The position numbers and the translations under genes were made by a program. Below, piece by piece: positions 54,253 to 64,000 of a DNA stretch of 64,000 nt. The notes beneath the pieces are model-generated. The model made no database searches. It was not told where the DNA came from and was given only the letters and a program-made list of their open reading frames with translations. The stretch is from Phycisphaerales bacterium (GTDB lineage: Bacteria > Planctomycetota > Phycisphaerae > UBA1845 > UTPLA1): contig JACKHI010000001.1 in the NCBI GenBank assembly GCA_020639075.1, positions 2,728,001 to 2,792,000 on the forward strand, in the 5' to 3' direction. Each line of letters opens with the position of its first letter. Position 1 is the first letter of the stretch.

Positions 54253-54673
54253 GAACTTCATCCCTTCGAGTCGATTGCAGATTTTTGTTGCGACAACTTT
54301 CGATCGCGGGCCGGATTCTACGGGAAAAGCCTGAGTTCCTCATCCCGATTTGGCGCGTCCTTCGAACCCGATCCGTGGACGGAACCTCTGATCGTAACGG
54401 GTTCGGACCGACGCGTTCCGGAACCGCGAATCAACAAGAACATCCCGTCCTGCCGCCTCGGCCTGCGAGCTCAGCGAGAACGCATCCGCCGGACGGAATC
54501 CACCGTCGAGACGTCCGATTCCGAAGGGTCCGCCTGATAATCCCTGTCCTGCAGTCTAGTTCACCGGGCAGGCCTTGCCCTGCGGTAGACCGGGCTCGAT
54601 CGCCTGGCGTACGCTTTATAAGGCTGCGACGCACGAATGTGCACGCGAGCCACTGATTGAGTTGACAATCGCC
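54253..54673. other. Divergent intergenic region
   Basis: About 420 bases lie between the peptidase start and the next plus-strand gene. No gene is supported. GGGCAGGCCTTGCCC near 54563 is a short near-palindrome. Confidence 0.35.
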
Positions 54674-54910
54674 ATGGCCCAGACGCCCGAACATTTCGAC
54701 ACGCAGCTCGCCGCCCTGCTCGACAAGCTCAGCCGGCTTCCGCCCGAGCAACAGGCAAAGCTCCAGCCGCTGGTTGACGCGACACGGGCCCGCCAGCGAG
54801 CGCTCGAAACGGACGTGGCGGCCGCCCATGACGCGTTGGCCGACTGGCGAATCTCCATGAAATACGCGATTTTCGCAAAAGAAGCCGCGGATCGCGAACG
54901 CAAGAACTGA
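54674..54910 (+). CDS. Small coiled-coil protein, planctomycete-type
   Basis: This 78-residue protein (MAQTPEHFDTQLAALLDKLSRLPPEQQAKLQPLV...) is helical throughout and ends WRISMKYAIFAKEAADRERKN. I recall similar small proteins across planctomycetes, with no assigned function. The ATG at 54674 was chosen because similarity starts there; the ribosome site is weak. It converges with the 54951 gene and stands alone. Confidence 0.6.
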   Translation: MAQTPEHFDTQLAALLDKLSRLPPEQQAKLQPLVDATRARQRALETDVAAAHDALADWRISMKYAIFAKEAADRERKN

Positions 54911-54950
54911 CATTCTCGTCAGATTCTCGACCTTCAGATTTCACGACGCG

Positions 54951-55529
54951 TCACGGCAGATACGATCGCATCTGATCGACATCCATCGCATCGAGCATCT
55001 CGATCCGAATCGCGCGAATGCGCCATTCCCCCGTCTCTTTCACCCAGCTGATCTTCCAACGACCCCAATGCTGCTCGCCCGTGCCGCCGTTTCGATGGAC
55101 CGTCGCCGATGCGCCGAGCGTCATCTCGGCCGTCGCTCCATCAACGTCCACATCCCGGCGACGATAGCGCGTGTCGTGAACGTCGATCTGCGCCAACCAG
55201 CGATCGAGGGCCTCAATGAATGCGTCGCGATCGAATCCTTCCGACGCATAGTCGGTTGCGATCAAACCCGCCAGCGCCGCACCATTCGGCGCTTCAATCG
55301 CGGCGACGAACTGATCGAGCCGATCGAGAATCCGCTCGCGCTCCGTCACAACCGCGGTCTGCAGAACAAAAAGATCGACGATGACCATCAGCGCCAGCGG
55401 CAACGACCGACGGCGCCACGCCTCCGACTGCATCCGCTTCCGATAGAGCAGCACGAACGCAAAGAGCAGAAAGGAGAAGATACCGAGTTGCCAGGGAGTT
55501 TCGAGAAAGAGACTGGAAAGAAAGTCCAT
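54951..55529 (-). CDS. Membrane-anchored protein with a NTF2-like domain
   Basis: This 192-residue protein has two N-terminal hydrophobic helices (LGIFSFLLFAFVLLY and PLALMVIVDLFVLQTAVV). A soluble region follows with ILDRLDQFVAAIEAPNGAALAGLIATDYASEGFDRDAFIEALDRWLAQI and KISWVKETGEWRIRAIRIEML, the SnoaL/NTF2-like plan. The ATG at 55529 has GGTGGG upstream. It follows dusB by 43 bases on the same strand and is likely co-transcribed. The function is unknown. Confidence 0.65.
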   Translation of the reverse strand: MDFLSSLFLETPWQLGIFSFLLFAFVLLYRKRMQSEAWRRRSLPLALMVIVDLFVLQTAVVTERERILDRLDQFVAAIEAPNGAALAGLIATDYASEGFDRDAFIEALDRWLAQIDVHDTRYRRRDVDVDGATAEMTLGASATVHRNGGTGEQHWGRWKISWVKETGEWRIRAIRIEMLDAMDVDQMRSYLP

Positions 55530-55572
55530 CGGCCCACCATCAAATCGGCACGTTGCACGACGCAGCCCGGGG

Positions 55573-56640
55573 CTAGACGCCGCATTCGAACGTCGCGCCT
55601 GCGGCGACAAGCGCTTCGGGACGCAGGCGACGCGTGACTTCCGGATAATCGCCGTCGGCGGCGTACCACGTGTTCATCATCTCGCGCATCTGCTCCGCGG
55701 ATCGAACGGCGACGAACGCCATCTTCACCTTCTCATACAACGGGTGCATTTCGGCGTATCTCACGCCGTATTTGCGGAACAGCACGCTGGCCTTTTCAGC
55801 GCCCCAGTGATCGACCATCAACTCAAAGTGCCGATTGATCGCGCGACCCTGTTCGATGACCGACGGCGGAGGAGGCAACGGCTCGCCGGCCCAAAGGGCG
55901 CGACACTCGTTGAAGATGAACGGATTGCCGATGGCACCGCGCGCAATCGAAACGCCGTCAACGCCCGTCTCGTCGATCATTCGTTTGCAGTCAGTCGCTG
56001 AGAACAGATCGCCGCTGCCGAGAATCGTGCTCTCGCCGACATGTCGCTTGACGCGCTCCAGAAAAGGCCAGTGACTCGGCCCGACATACCGCTGCACGAC
56101 GGTGCGACCGTGAACCGTGACGGCGGCGAATCCAAGCTCGAAGGCCGCATCGAGAATTGAGAAGAAATTTCGCTCGCTGTCGGGCGTGTCGTCCATGCCG
56201 CGGCGCATCTTCAGCGTCAGCGGTCTCCGCCCCGCGACTGAATCGCGCACGCTTCGAAGGATGTCGATCGCCGTCGCCGGATCCGACAGCAGAAACCCAC
56301 CGCGACATCGGCCAAGCACTTTCTTGACGGGGCAGCCAAAATTGACGTCGATCGCGTCGTAACCCAATTCGACGAGCGTTCCCGCCGCCTCGGCGAACTG
56401 CGACGGATCAGCGCCCATCAATTGTCCCGCGACCGGATGCTCGTCCGGGTGCACGGCGAGCATGCGACGCATCTTCTTGCCGCCCTCGGCGACCATCTTG
56501 TCGAGAACCACTTCGTTCAGCGTGTATGGGCAGCCGTACTCGCGCGCAAGCCGGCGCATGGGCAGATCGCTGTAGCCCGACAGTGCCGCCTGAACCATGG
56601 GAGCGTCGAGAACGTGATGGCCGAGCTTCAATGACTTCAC
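55573..56640 (-). CDS. dusB: tRNA-dihydrouridine synthase
   Basis: The Dus enzymes reduce uridines in tRNA using FMN and NADPH. The 355-residue TIM-barrel protein shows PMVQAALSGYSDLPMRRLAREYG, IDVNFGCPVKKVLGRCRGGFLL with the catalytic Cys (~100), LTLKMRRGMDD, FAAVTVHGRTVVQRYVGPSHW and GVDGVSIARGAIGNPFIF. The subfamily (DusB vs others) is a best guess. It is the first of a two-gene pair with the NTF2-like gene downstream. Confidence 0.88.
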   Translation of the reverse strand: MKSLKLGHHVLDAPMVQAALSGYSDLPMRRLAREYGCPYTLNEVVLDKMVAEGGKKMRRMLAVHPDEHPVAGQLMGADPSQFAEAAGTLVELGYDAIDVNFGCPVKKVLGRCRGGFLLSDPATAIDILRSVRDSVAGRRPLTLKMRRGMDDTPDSERNFFSILDAAFELGFAAVTVHGRTVVQRYVGPSHWPFLERVKRHVGESTILGSGDLFSATDCKRMIDETGVDGVSIARGAIGNPFIFNECRALWAGEPLPPPPSVIEQGRAINRHFELMVDHWGAEKASVLFRKYGVRYAEMHPLYEKVKMAFVAVRSAEQMREMMNTWYAADGDYPEVTRRLRPEALVAAGATFECGV

Positions 56641-56749
56641 ACGATTGACTCACGACGCAATGGACATCGCATCGTCTTCATACCTCCGACACACACACTC
56701 TTACATTCACCGACGATGCAATGCGCCGTTTGACATTCGTGTTGACGAC

Positions 56750-57619
56750 TCAATCGTCATCCGACGACTTCTTGTCGGCCTTCTTCTCGATATCGAGGAC
56801 GCCGCGAGCGAACTTCTCGAGCCGAAGCTTCACTTTCTTGCCGTACTTGGCGTCGAACATTCGCGTGCCGTGGTTCTCTTTGCCGCCGGGGTACTTCTTC
56901 CCCTTGGCGTAATCACCGTCAGCCGCCTTCAACAACGCTTCGACTGCATCATATTCGCCCTCCGGCGAGATCAGGAGCACCTTTGTCCCTCTGCCCTTTA
57001 AGGCCTTGATATGACTGATCGAATCGATGCCCATGTAATCCGTGCCGGGCGACAGGCAGGCCACGCCCTTGACTTCGATCCCCTGCGACGCGAACTCCAG
57101 ACTGATGCTGCACCCGACGCTCGCGCCGATCACAATCAGGCGGCTGACATCCACGTTAGACTGTTGGCTCAACCACTGATAAGCCGCCATGGCGTCCTGA
57201 TAAGCAGCGGCAAAATGCGCCGTATCCCGATCCTTGTACTTTTTCTCCAACTCCATTTCCGCCGGCTTCGTGCTGCCGCCGGTCCCCCGAATGTCGTATG
57301 CGAGAACGGAGATACCCAGCTTGTTTCGCAGTATCGGAACCATCGGCTTCCAACTCGATCGCGTCGCCGGGTACATGTGGATCAGAATGGCCACGGGCGA
57401 TTTCTCGCCCTCGTCGACCTTCGCCGGATACCAGTCCGCCTCGATCTCGACGCCGTCACTCGTTTGAAACGTGACCGTGCGATCCGACAGATCCGCCTTC
57501 TCAACTTTCCTAGGGCCCGTTAGACGGACTTGCCCGGCAACCTCTTGTGCCGACACACCAGCCAGAACGATTGCCACGACACCCGTGATCCAGTTGCGTT
57601 GAGCGGTTCTCATCATCAT
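56750..57619 (-). CDS. Exported alpha/beta hydrolase
   Basis: This 289-residue protein begins with a Met-Met-Met run (57619, 57616, 57613) preceded by GAGAGGTGCAGGA, then a signal peptide (NWITGVVAIVLAGVSA). The hydrolase core has PVAILIHMYPATRSSW, the nucleophile elbow IGASVGCS (Ser), VLLISPEGEYD (acid) and ENHGTRMF (His). The C-terminus is basic and Asp-rich. The substrate is unknown; a dienelactone-hydrolase-like or acyl-ester role is possible. Its start lies 54 bases after the hslU stop on the same strand. Confidence 0.82.
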   Translation of the reverse strand: MMMRTAQRNWITGVVAIVLAGVSAQEVAGQVRLTGPRKVEKADLSDRTVTFQTSDGVEIEADWYPAKVDEGEKSPVAILIHMYPATRSSWKPMVPILRNKLGISVLAYDIRGTGGSTKPAEMELEKKYKDRDTAHFAAAYQDAMAAYQWLSQQSNVDVSRLIVIGASVGCSISLEFASQGIEVKGVACLSPGTDYMGIDSISHIKALKGRGTKVLLISPEGEYDAVEALLKAADGDYAKGKKYPGGKENHGTRMFDAKYGKKVKLRLEKFARGVLDIEKKADKKSSDDD

Positions 57620-57672
57620 CGTCCTGCACCTCTCGAATTCAGTGTTTCCATGCGTTGCGAGTCCGCATGAGC

Positions 57673-59013
57673 TCATAGAATGAACTTACTCAGATCCTGG
57701 TCCCGCACGATCGAGGACAGTCGATCGCGCACATAGGCGCCGTCGATCGTCACGCTGTCGCCGGGCCGCTCCGGCGCCTCAAACGACAGCGTCTCCATGA
57801 CCTTCTCCATGACCGTCTGAAGCCGACGCGCGCCGATGTTCTCCGTCGTCCGGTTCACTTCAACAGCGATCTCCGCAAGCGTCTCGACGGCGTCGTCCGT
57901 GAACGAAATCTTCATGCCTTCCGTCGCCAGCAGTGCGATTTGCTGCTTCGTCGACGCGTTCTGCGGTTCTTTCAGGATGCGGATGAAATCCTCGCGCGTC
58001 AGGTCGTTCAACTCGACGCGTATCGGCAGTCGTCCCTGCAACTCCGGCATCAACTCGCTCGGCTTCGCCGTATGAAACGCTCCGGCCGCCACAAAGAGAA
58101 TGTGATCCGTCTTGACGGCCCCGTGCCGAGTGTTGACCGTCGTCCCTTCGATCAACGGCAGCATGTCACGCTGAACGCCCTGCCGGCTGACGTCCGGCCC
58201 CTGCTGCGATTTTCCGCCGCACAGCTTGTCCATCTCATCGATGAAAACGATCCCGCTGTTCTCCGTCCGATGGATTGCCATCTCGATCGCCTTGTCGCGA
58301 TCGATCAGCTTGTCGCACTCCTCATCGAAAATGATCTTTCGCGCTTCTCGAATCGTGACCTTTCGATCCTTCTGCTGCGAAGGCATCAGGCGATCCATGA
58401 AATCCTGCAGCTCGGGACCGAACTGATCCGGTCCCATCGTCGTCGCGAGCATCCCCACAGGCGCCGCCTTCTGCTCGACGCGAAGCTGCACGAGCTTGTC
58501 CTCGAGTTCGCCGGCGCGAAGCTGCGTTCGAAATTTGTCGCGCGTGCGCTGTCGGCGGGATTCGGTCTCGTCATCATCGCCCCCCTTGAAGTCGCCGCCG
58601 CGGGGCAGCAACTCGTCGAGAATGCGCTCCTCGACGGCCTGCTCGGCAACTTCGCGCACGACTTCTCGCTGCTCCTTCTGAACCATCTGTAGCGCGAATT
58701 CCATCAGATCGCGAATCATCGAATCGACGTCGCGGCCCATGTATCCCACTTCCGTGAACTTCGTCGCCTCGACTTTCAGAAACGGCGCATTAACGAGCAG
58801 CGCCAGCCGCCGCGCAATCTCCGTCTTGCCGACGCCCGTGGGCCCGATCATCAGAATGTTCTTCGGCCCGACTTCCTCGCGCATCGATTCCGGCAACTGC
58901 TGGCGACGCCAGCGGTTCCGGATTGCGATGGCGACGGCCCGCTTGGCGTCCGCCTGGCCGATGATGTACCTGTCGAGCGCCTCGACGATCTTTCTGGGGG
59001 GCAGTTCAGTCAT
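57673..59013 (-). CDS. hslU: HslU ATPase of the HslUV protease, without an adjacent hslV
   Basis: HslU is the AAA+ unfoldase that feeds the HslV peptidase in the cytoplasm. The 446-residue protein has PRKIVEALDRYIIGQADAKRAV, Walker A IGPTGVGKTEIA, Walker B GIVFIDEMDKL, an I-domain insert (residues ~110-240, Asp/Glu-rich) and sensor II GARRLQTVME. The C-terminal tail DLSKFIL is the kind that docks into HslV. No hslV gene is in the 700 bases upstream; the Mrp gene lies there. HslV must therefore be encoded elsewhere. Confidence 0.95.
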   Translation of the reverse strand: MTELPPRKIVEALDRYIIGQADAKRAVAIAIRNRWRRQQLPESMREEVGPKNILMIGPTGVGKTEIARRLALLVNAPFLKVEATKFTEVGYMGRDVDSMIRDLMEFALQMVQKEQREVVREVAEQAVEERILDELLPRGGDFKGGDDDETESRRQRTRDKFRTQLRAGELEDKLVQLRVEQKAAPVGMLATTMGPDQFGPELQDFMDRLMPSQQKDRKVTIREARKIIFDEECDKLIDRDKAIEMAIHRTENSGIVFIDEMDKLCGGKSQQGPDVSRQGVQRDMLPLIEGTTVNTRHGAVKTDHILFVAAGAFHTAKPSELMPELQGRLPIRVELNDLTREDFIRILKEPQNASTKQQIALLATEGMKISFTDDAVETLAEIAVEVNRTTENIGARRLQTVMEKVMETLSFEAPERPGDSVTIDGAYVRDRLSSIVRDQDLSKFIL

Positions 59014-59435
59014 TCAATTCCGACTCTTGGATCAATTCAACAATGGCCGCCGCACACGAATAACGGCCCGCAGCGTCGAGCCGCGTATCATAACGCATTT
59101 GAGATCGTAACAACCTGAGTCCGGTTTTCACCGTGACATGCGGAAGGAATGCCTGCCACACGCGCCCCCCTTCTTCCCGTTCGTCACGGAATATCGTGAA
59201 TTGCATCTGGCTTCAGCGAAAGCACCCCATCCGCGTCCCGACAGGGACGAATTGAGAATAGCCCACCCATTCATGGGTGGGATCGCCATGCGACCAACCG
59301 ACGTTGCCGTCCCGCAGGGACGGCGCGAACCGCGCGGCAGGCTCATTCCGCAGGCCGAGCCGCATCGATGCCCCCCGGCCCCCTGCCTGCCTGCAACACC
59401 GATACGCCGCCCCGCGCACTGGCGCGTCGACCGCG
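59014..59435. repeat. Intergenic region with three palindromes
   Basis: Between hslU and the Mrp gene lie CGTCCCGACAGGGACG (59234-59249), CCCACCCATTCATGGGTGGG (59262-59281) and CCGTCCCGCAGGGACGG (59307-59323). Part of the last one recurs at 11932. No gene is supported; the expected hslV is absent. Confidence 0.75.
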
Positions 59436-60287
<852 letters not shown>

Positions 60288-60403
60288 TCACTCCGCCGTC
60301 GTCAGTGTTATCGCGTATTGATGTTGCACCGCTCGAATTTTCTCGCGGCGCTGATTGGCAGGATTCTATGTCGTATGGATCTATCTCGACGTCTTGAACG
60401 AGA

Positions 60404-60895
60404 CTATTCCTGAAAATCCGTCACGCCGGCCTGTCGCGCGAGCGTCTTGAGGCGCTGGTAATGCTCGGCCCCTTCCTCCGCAAGTTCCTTGAAAAGCGCC
60501 TGGATATGCGGCTCCGGCATGTATCGGCCGTAATTCGCGTAGAAGCGCGCCGTCTTGCGCTCTGTGCTGAGAACCATCCGCATGGCCTCGGCAAAGTCCT
60601 CCTCGCTGCGAACCTCGAGAAGTCTCGAACCCGTGACAACGAGTTCCTTGTCCTCGGGCGTCAGCACGAATTCCTGACCCGGATACATCTGCGCAACGAG
60701 CGCCTGCAGCCGCTGCTTGTGCTCCTGCTCCTCGTCCGCCATGGCCGCGAATTCTCGGCGATGCTCGTCCGTCGGCGCCTTTTCCGCCAACACGACATAT
60801 CGATAGGCGGCAACCGTCTCGCCATAGGCGCCAATCGCGAGGAGCTTGTCCGGGCCGCGGCCGGCCGCAGGATCTGGAACTGTCGACTTGGTCAT
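60404..60895 (-). CDS. Ferritin-like/rubrerythrin-type protein
   Basis: This 163-residue protein (ATG at 60895) is a four-helix bundle. It has the pattern LAIGAYGETVAAYRYVVLAEK, DEEQEHKQRLQALVAQ and KELAEEGAEHYQRLKTLA, each pair giving E and ExxH ligands of a diiron centre. This fits the rubrerythrin/ferritin-like family without the rubredoxin tail. It may act in peroxide defence or iron handling; this is a family-level guess. The ribosome site is weak. Confidence 0.82.
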   Translation of the reverse strand: MTKSTVPDPAAGRGPDKLLAIGAYGETVAAYRYVVLAEKAPTDEHRREFAAMADEEQEHKQRLQALVAQMYPGQEFVLTPEDKELVVTGSRLLEVRSEEDFAEAMRMVLSTERKTARFYANYGRYMPEPHIQALFKELAEEGAEHYQRLKTLARQAGVTDFQE

Positions 60896-61083
60896 GAGGG
60901 GATTGTGGGGCCGGATTCGCCCGTTTTCAACCAAGGCGACCGGAAACCTATCGACCGCCGGACGCGAGGCTCAAAACGCGGCTGGAAAACGCCGCAATCA
61001 CCCCTCGCGTTCGGTCGAAATCCTCGATAACAGGCCTCTGGGAAAGGCGACTTGCGGTTTCGCAGGAAATGGCCCTTCGGCGA

Positions 61084-61629
61084 TTATTTACCGTCGTCGA
61101 TCACGTCGTCTTCGTTGATCTCTTCCAAATCGTCGACCTCTTCCAGATCGTCGCTGAGATCGAAGTCCTCGTCGAGGTCGAGATCGCTCATGTCGTCGAT
61201 ATCGAAATCGTCCAGATCGTCGATGTCGAAATCGTCCGTCTCGCTGTCCGTCTTCTGCTTACTCGCGATCGTCGGCGCCTGCGATCCGGCCTTCGCGGCC
61301 GCAGCCTCTTGTGTCGGCGGCTCGATCGCCTCTGGCTGGCCGTCGATTTGAACCGTGAATGTGATCGGACCGAGCCGTATCAGATCGCCCGCCGCGAGGT
61401 CCTTTTCCGTGACCTGCTCACCATTGACGTAGGTGCCGTTGCTGCTGTCGAGATCGCGAACCTGCACGTGACCGTTCTTCAGCGTCAGCTCGCAATGACT
61501 TCGCGAGATATCCGCCAATGGCACGCGCAGATCGGCATCCGTCTTGCGACCGATGACGACCTTCGGCTTCGTCAGATCAAACGTCTTGCGATCGCCCTTC
61601 TTCGTGAAGGTGATGAGCGTAACCGTCAT
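61084..61629 (-). CDS. FHA domain protein with an acidic tail
   Basis: This 181-residue protein has a complete FHA fold (residues ~1-95) with KVVIGRKTDADLRVPLADISRSHCELTL and LDSSNGTYVNGEQVTE, the phosphothreonine-binding residues. A low-complexity tail (~130-180) is almost all Asp, Glu, Leu, Ile and Ser (DDFDIDDLDDFDIDDMSD). It would bind phosphorylated partners such as Ser/Thr kinase substrates. AGGACG lies before the ATG. The long opposite-strand frames there are shadows of the acidic codons. Confidence 0.9.
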   Translation of the reverse strand: MTVTLITFTKKGDRKTFDLTKPKVVIGRKTDADLRVPLADISRSHCELTLKNGHVQVRDLDSSNGTYVNGEQVTEKDLAAGDLIRLGPITFTVQIDGQPEAIEPPTQEAAAAKAGSQAPTIASKQKTDSETDDFDIDDLDDFDIDDMSDLDLDEDFDLSDDLEEVDDLEEINEDDVIDDGK

Positions 61630-61790
61630 AAATTCGTCCTGCGACTCAGTGTGTGCGAGTGCTGAATCCAGCGGGTCGATTGGCCCCTAATTCCACAGAA
61701 CTCAATGTACCAATCCCGGAATCTCACCGCAAGAAACGCAACGTCCCCGCCAATGCGTCGAGACCCCGATTTGCGATACAATCATCGCCA

Positions 61791-63011
61791 ATGGCGAACA
61801 CGAACGAGAATTCTACAATCGGCATCGGCTGGTATGTCCACCTGCCGTTTTGCCGCACCAAGTGCGGATACTGCGATTTCTATTCCCTGCCGACGGTTTC
61901 CTCACTCATTCCGGACCTGGTCCGTGCGATCGTCGGCGAAATTGACCTGCGAATGCCGAATCGCCCCGTACGCACGATCTTCGTCGGCGGCGGGACCCCG
62001 ACCGAATTGCCCGCGGAGAATCTCGACGAACTGCTCGAAGCTATCGGACGCATGGCCGGCGCCGCTGTCAGCGAATGGACCGTCGAGGCCAATCCCTCCA
62101 GCGCCTCGGACCTGAAACTGGACGTCCTGCGGCGCAGAGGCGTGAACCGCATCTCGTTCGGGGCCCAGTCATTCTTCCCCGAAGATCTCGCCGTCCTCGA
62201 ACGAATCCATGACCCTTCACATATTCCTGAGTCGATCGACGCGGCCCGCCGCGCCGGATTCGACAACGTCAATCTCGACCTGATATACGGAATCCCCGGC
62301 CAATCGATGCAACGATGGCGCGAATCGCTCGCCCGCGCGATTGATCTCGGCACCGATCACTTGTCTTGCTACTCACTGATGTACGAAACGGGGACCGCCC
62401 TGACGAAGTTCCGAGACCAGGGCCGCGTGACGCCCTGTGACGAATCACTCGAAGCCGACATGTTCGAGGCGACGATCGACGTGCTCGCAAATGCCGGCTA
62501 CGTACAATACGAAATCAGCAACTTCGCGAAACCTGGACGCCGCTGCGAAGCGAACCTGATCTACTGGCGCAACGAGGAATACCTCGGCGTCGGTCCGTCG
62601 GCCGTCTCCTATCTGGACGGTCTTCGGCGGAAGAACATCGTCGACGTCCGCAAGTATGTCAATTGGATGGCAGGGCAGCCGGACGACTTGGTCGTTGAAA
62701 GCGAATCTCTGACGCCGATGGCTCGCGCCGCCGAGACTGCGATTCAGATGTTGCGACTGATCGAAGGCATCGATCGAACGCATTTCATCGCGGCGACCGG
62801 CTTCGACCCAATCTCGTTGTTCGCCGACGCCCTTTCAGAAACGACGACCGCGGGGCTCGTCGAAATCACGCCGACCCACATTCGACTGACGCGCCGCGGA
62901 TTGCTGCTCTCGAACTATGTCATGCGCGCGTTTCTGTCGGCCGTCGAAGATGAAAACCCCACACGCGCCCCCACGCAGCAGTTCGTCACGCTGCAGATCG
63001 AGAAGACCTGA
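61791..63011 (+). CDS. hemW: HemW-like radical SAM protein
   Basis: I use the ATG at 61791 (MANTNENSTIG), as the homology starts near there. The 406-residue protein has the radical SAM CxxxCxxC motif (FCRTKCGYCDFYS), FVGGGTPTEL, VNLDLIYGIPGQSMQRWRESLARAI and SCYSLMYETGT. These are the marks of the HemN/HemW family. HemW is a haem chaperone rather than a coproporphyrinogen oxidase; short N-terminus and length favour HemW. The upstream ribosome site is weak. It is followed by a convergent gene. Confidence 0.9.
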   Translation: MANTNENSTIGIGWYVHLPFCRTKCGYCDFYSLPTVSSLIPDLVRAIVGEIDLRMPNRPVRTIFVGGGTPTELPAENLDELLEAIGRMAGAAVSEWTVEANPSSASDLKLDVLRRRGVNRISFGAQSFFPEDLAVLERIHDPSHIPESIDAARRAGFDNVNLDLIYGIPGQSMQRWRESLARAIDLGTDHLSCYSLMYETGTALTKFRDQGRVTPCDESLEADMFEATIDVLANAGYVQYEISNFAKPGRRCEANLIYWRNEEYLGVGPSAVSYLDGLRRKNIVDVRKYVNWMAGQPDDLVVESESLTPMARAAETAIQMLRLIEGIDRTHFIAATGFDPISLFADALSETTTAGLVEITPTHIRLTRRGLLLSNYVMRAFLSAVEDENPTRAPTQQFVTLQIEKT

Positions 63012-63082
63012 CGATACGCATCGGACCAGTCATAACTGGGTTGGAATGCGCCGCCACCGTCGCTATCGCGCTAGCGAGACGT

Positions 63083-64000
63083 CTAATGTCCCGCCCCGCC
63101 CGCGTCCGGTCGAATCTGTACGACCTCCCGATCGGGATCGAACGCGCTTCTCGTGTATGTGACGCGCCATTGGGATCCGTCTTCCATTTCGTGCCGGCCG
63201 CCATTCGGTAGATCGCAGCCCGAGAGCAGAAAATGCCGGGACAACGACCGCAGCGCGTCGACCCCACGCGACGACTCATTCTCAGGCACGACAACCTGCG
63301 CATCCGGAAGTCCGAAGGCGCTCAGGCCGATCGAGTCGAGCAGCAGCAGGCCCGCGTTCTTGCCGTCCAGCTCGAATCGCCGCTCCGATACGCAGATCGT
63401 CGTGGCCGCATCCGAGTCCGCCGCGGCAGCCTCTATGCATGCCGGTGCGTCGACCGCCGGAATGATGTTCAACGCTTCGGGCCAGATCACCGCGATCACC
63501 GGCGCGAACTCCATCAGCGCCGCCTGTGCTCGCATCGCCATGAGGACCGCGTCGGCACGCGCCGTCTGTCGGTCATACGCGACATCGACGGCGATATGCG
63601 CGGCGTGCTCGCGGATGGCGCCGGCGGACTCGGCATCGAGATCCGTCTGTCCCAGCGCCGCTTCGATGCGCCGCGAATCAACCGGCTCATCCGCAACAAC
63701 GAGGCCGACTTTCAGCCCCTCGATATCAATGTACGAAGGTGACGATTCATCCGCCGGCTCGACAAGTCGCGCCTGGCGAAGTCCCGCGCGCTTCATCGAG
63801 GCAAGCAGAACCGACAACGTGACGTTGTATGTCCGTGACAACAGCGCAATCGTCCGAACGCAGATCACGACGCCCGTGTTCGCGTGCTGTCGCAAGCTCG
63901 GCGCCGTGGGTGCTTTCACGGGTGGCGGAACCGGCGCCGGCGCTGGTTCGGAATGAGCCTCGACGTCGGGACTCCGTGCGTGAAGTCGCTCAAATGGCCC
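63083..64000 (-). CDS. Possible DUF4261 protein, 5' end cut by window edge
   Basis: The frame is open to base 64000 with no stop, and a GTG at 63919 may be an internal codon, so the start lies outside. About 305 residues are visible. The segment VGLVVADEPVDSRRIEAALGQ, AVLMAMRAQAALMEFAPVIAVIWPEALNIIPAVDAP and LLLLDSIGLSAFGLPDAQVVV resembles the DUF4261 family by my recall. The N-terminal part is Pro/Ala-rich (PAPAPVPPPV), possibly a linker from another domain. The function is unknown. Confidence 0.6.
   Translation of the reverse strand, partial: GPFERLHARSPDVEAHSEPAPAPVPPPVKAPTAPSLRQHANTGVVICVRTIALLSRTYNVTLSVLLASMKRAGLRQARLVEPADESSPSYIDIEGLKVGLVVADEPVDSRRIEAALGQTDLDAESAGAIREHAAHIAVDVAYDRQTARADAVLMAMRAQAALMEFAPVIAVIWPEALNIIPAVDAPACIEAAAADSDAATTICVSERRFELDGKNAGLLLLDSIGLSAFGLPDAQVVVPENESSRGVDALRSLSRHFLLSGCDLPNGGRHEMEDGSQWRVTYTRSAFDPDREVVQIRPDAGGAGH

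Noticed and set aside
61069..61665. 198-codon plus-strand frame rich in Val, Glu and Asp
   Set aside because: It is the shadow of the acidic tail and FHA domain on the other strand.

Overview
This is a high-GC bacterial window that most resembles a planctomycete, probably of the Phycisphaerae type. That is an inference from gene content. The window has several PEP-CTERM proteins, dockerin-like proteins, many secreted VCBS/FG-GAP and ASPIC/UnbV proteins, the McsA-McsB arginine kinase pair, and a small coiled-coil protein that I associate with planctomycetes. No rRNA, tRNA, CRISPR array, transposase or phage gene was recognised. Most genes have the same base composition and ordinary Shine-Dalgarno spacing.

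Layout. 1-9.5 kb is a minus-strand block of exported proteins. It alternates calcium-binding beta-propeller-like ASPIC/UnbV proteins with TPR lipoproteins and holds a 975-residue membrane protein that joins a possible b-type cytochrome, five c-type haems and TPRs. A divergent TPR lipoprotein (9.9-11.8 kb) flanks it. 12.3-15.8 kb holds a PEP-CTERM protein and uvrB. 16.0-18.5 kb holds a compact four-gene membrane cluster: tail-anchored protein, zinc-ribbon membrane protein, CPBP protease, and a paralogue of the first. 18.7-28.7 kb holds an OPT transporter, an unknown 430-residue protein, two secreted proteins, and a methyltransferase with polytopic membrane proteins. 29.1-32.7 kb is a phenylacetyl-CoA epoxidase operon (paaABCD) behind a TetR regulator with a perfect palindromic operator. 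33-47 kb holds an exported GH78 enzyme, hutI, a secreted nuclease with lamin-tail domains, an HD-GYP protein, a GNAT protein, ribH, a methyltransferase and two secreted proteins. 46.7-64 kb is mostly housekeeping: a CBS protein, mcsBA with a good promoter, a pterin synthase, membrane genes, an S46 dipeptidyl-peptidase, dusB, hslU without hslV, an Mrp ATPase, a ferritin-like protein, an FHA protein and hemW. The window ends inside a possible DUF4261 protein.

The most interesting signals are three. The first is the 1-9.5 kb cytochrome/TPR/ASPIC block, which could be an uncharacterised envelope electron-transfer or surface-assembly system. The second is the 16-18.5 kb paralogue-flanked CPBP cluster. 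The third is a family of short perfect palindromes scattered in intergenic DNA, including two sites inside the paa operon.
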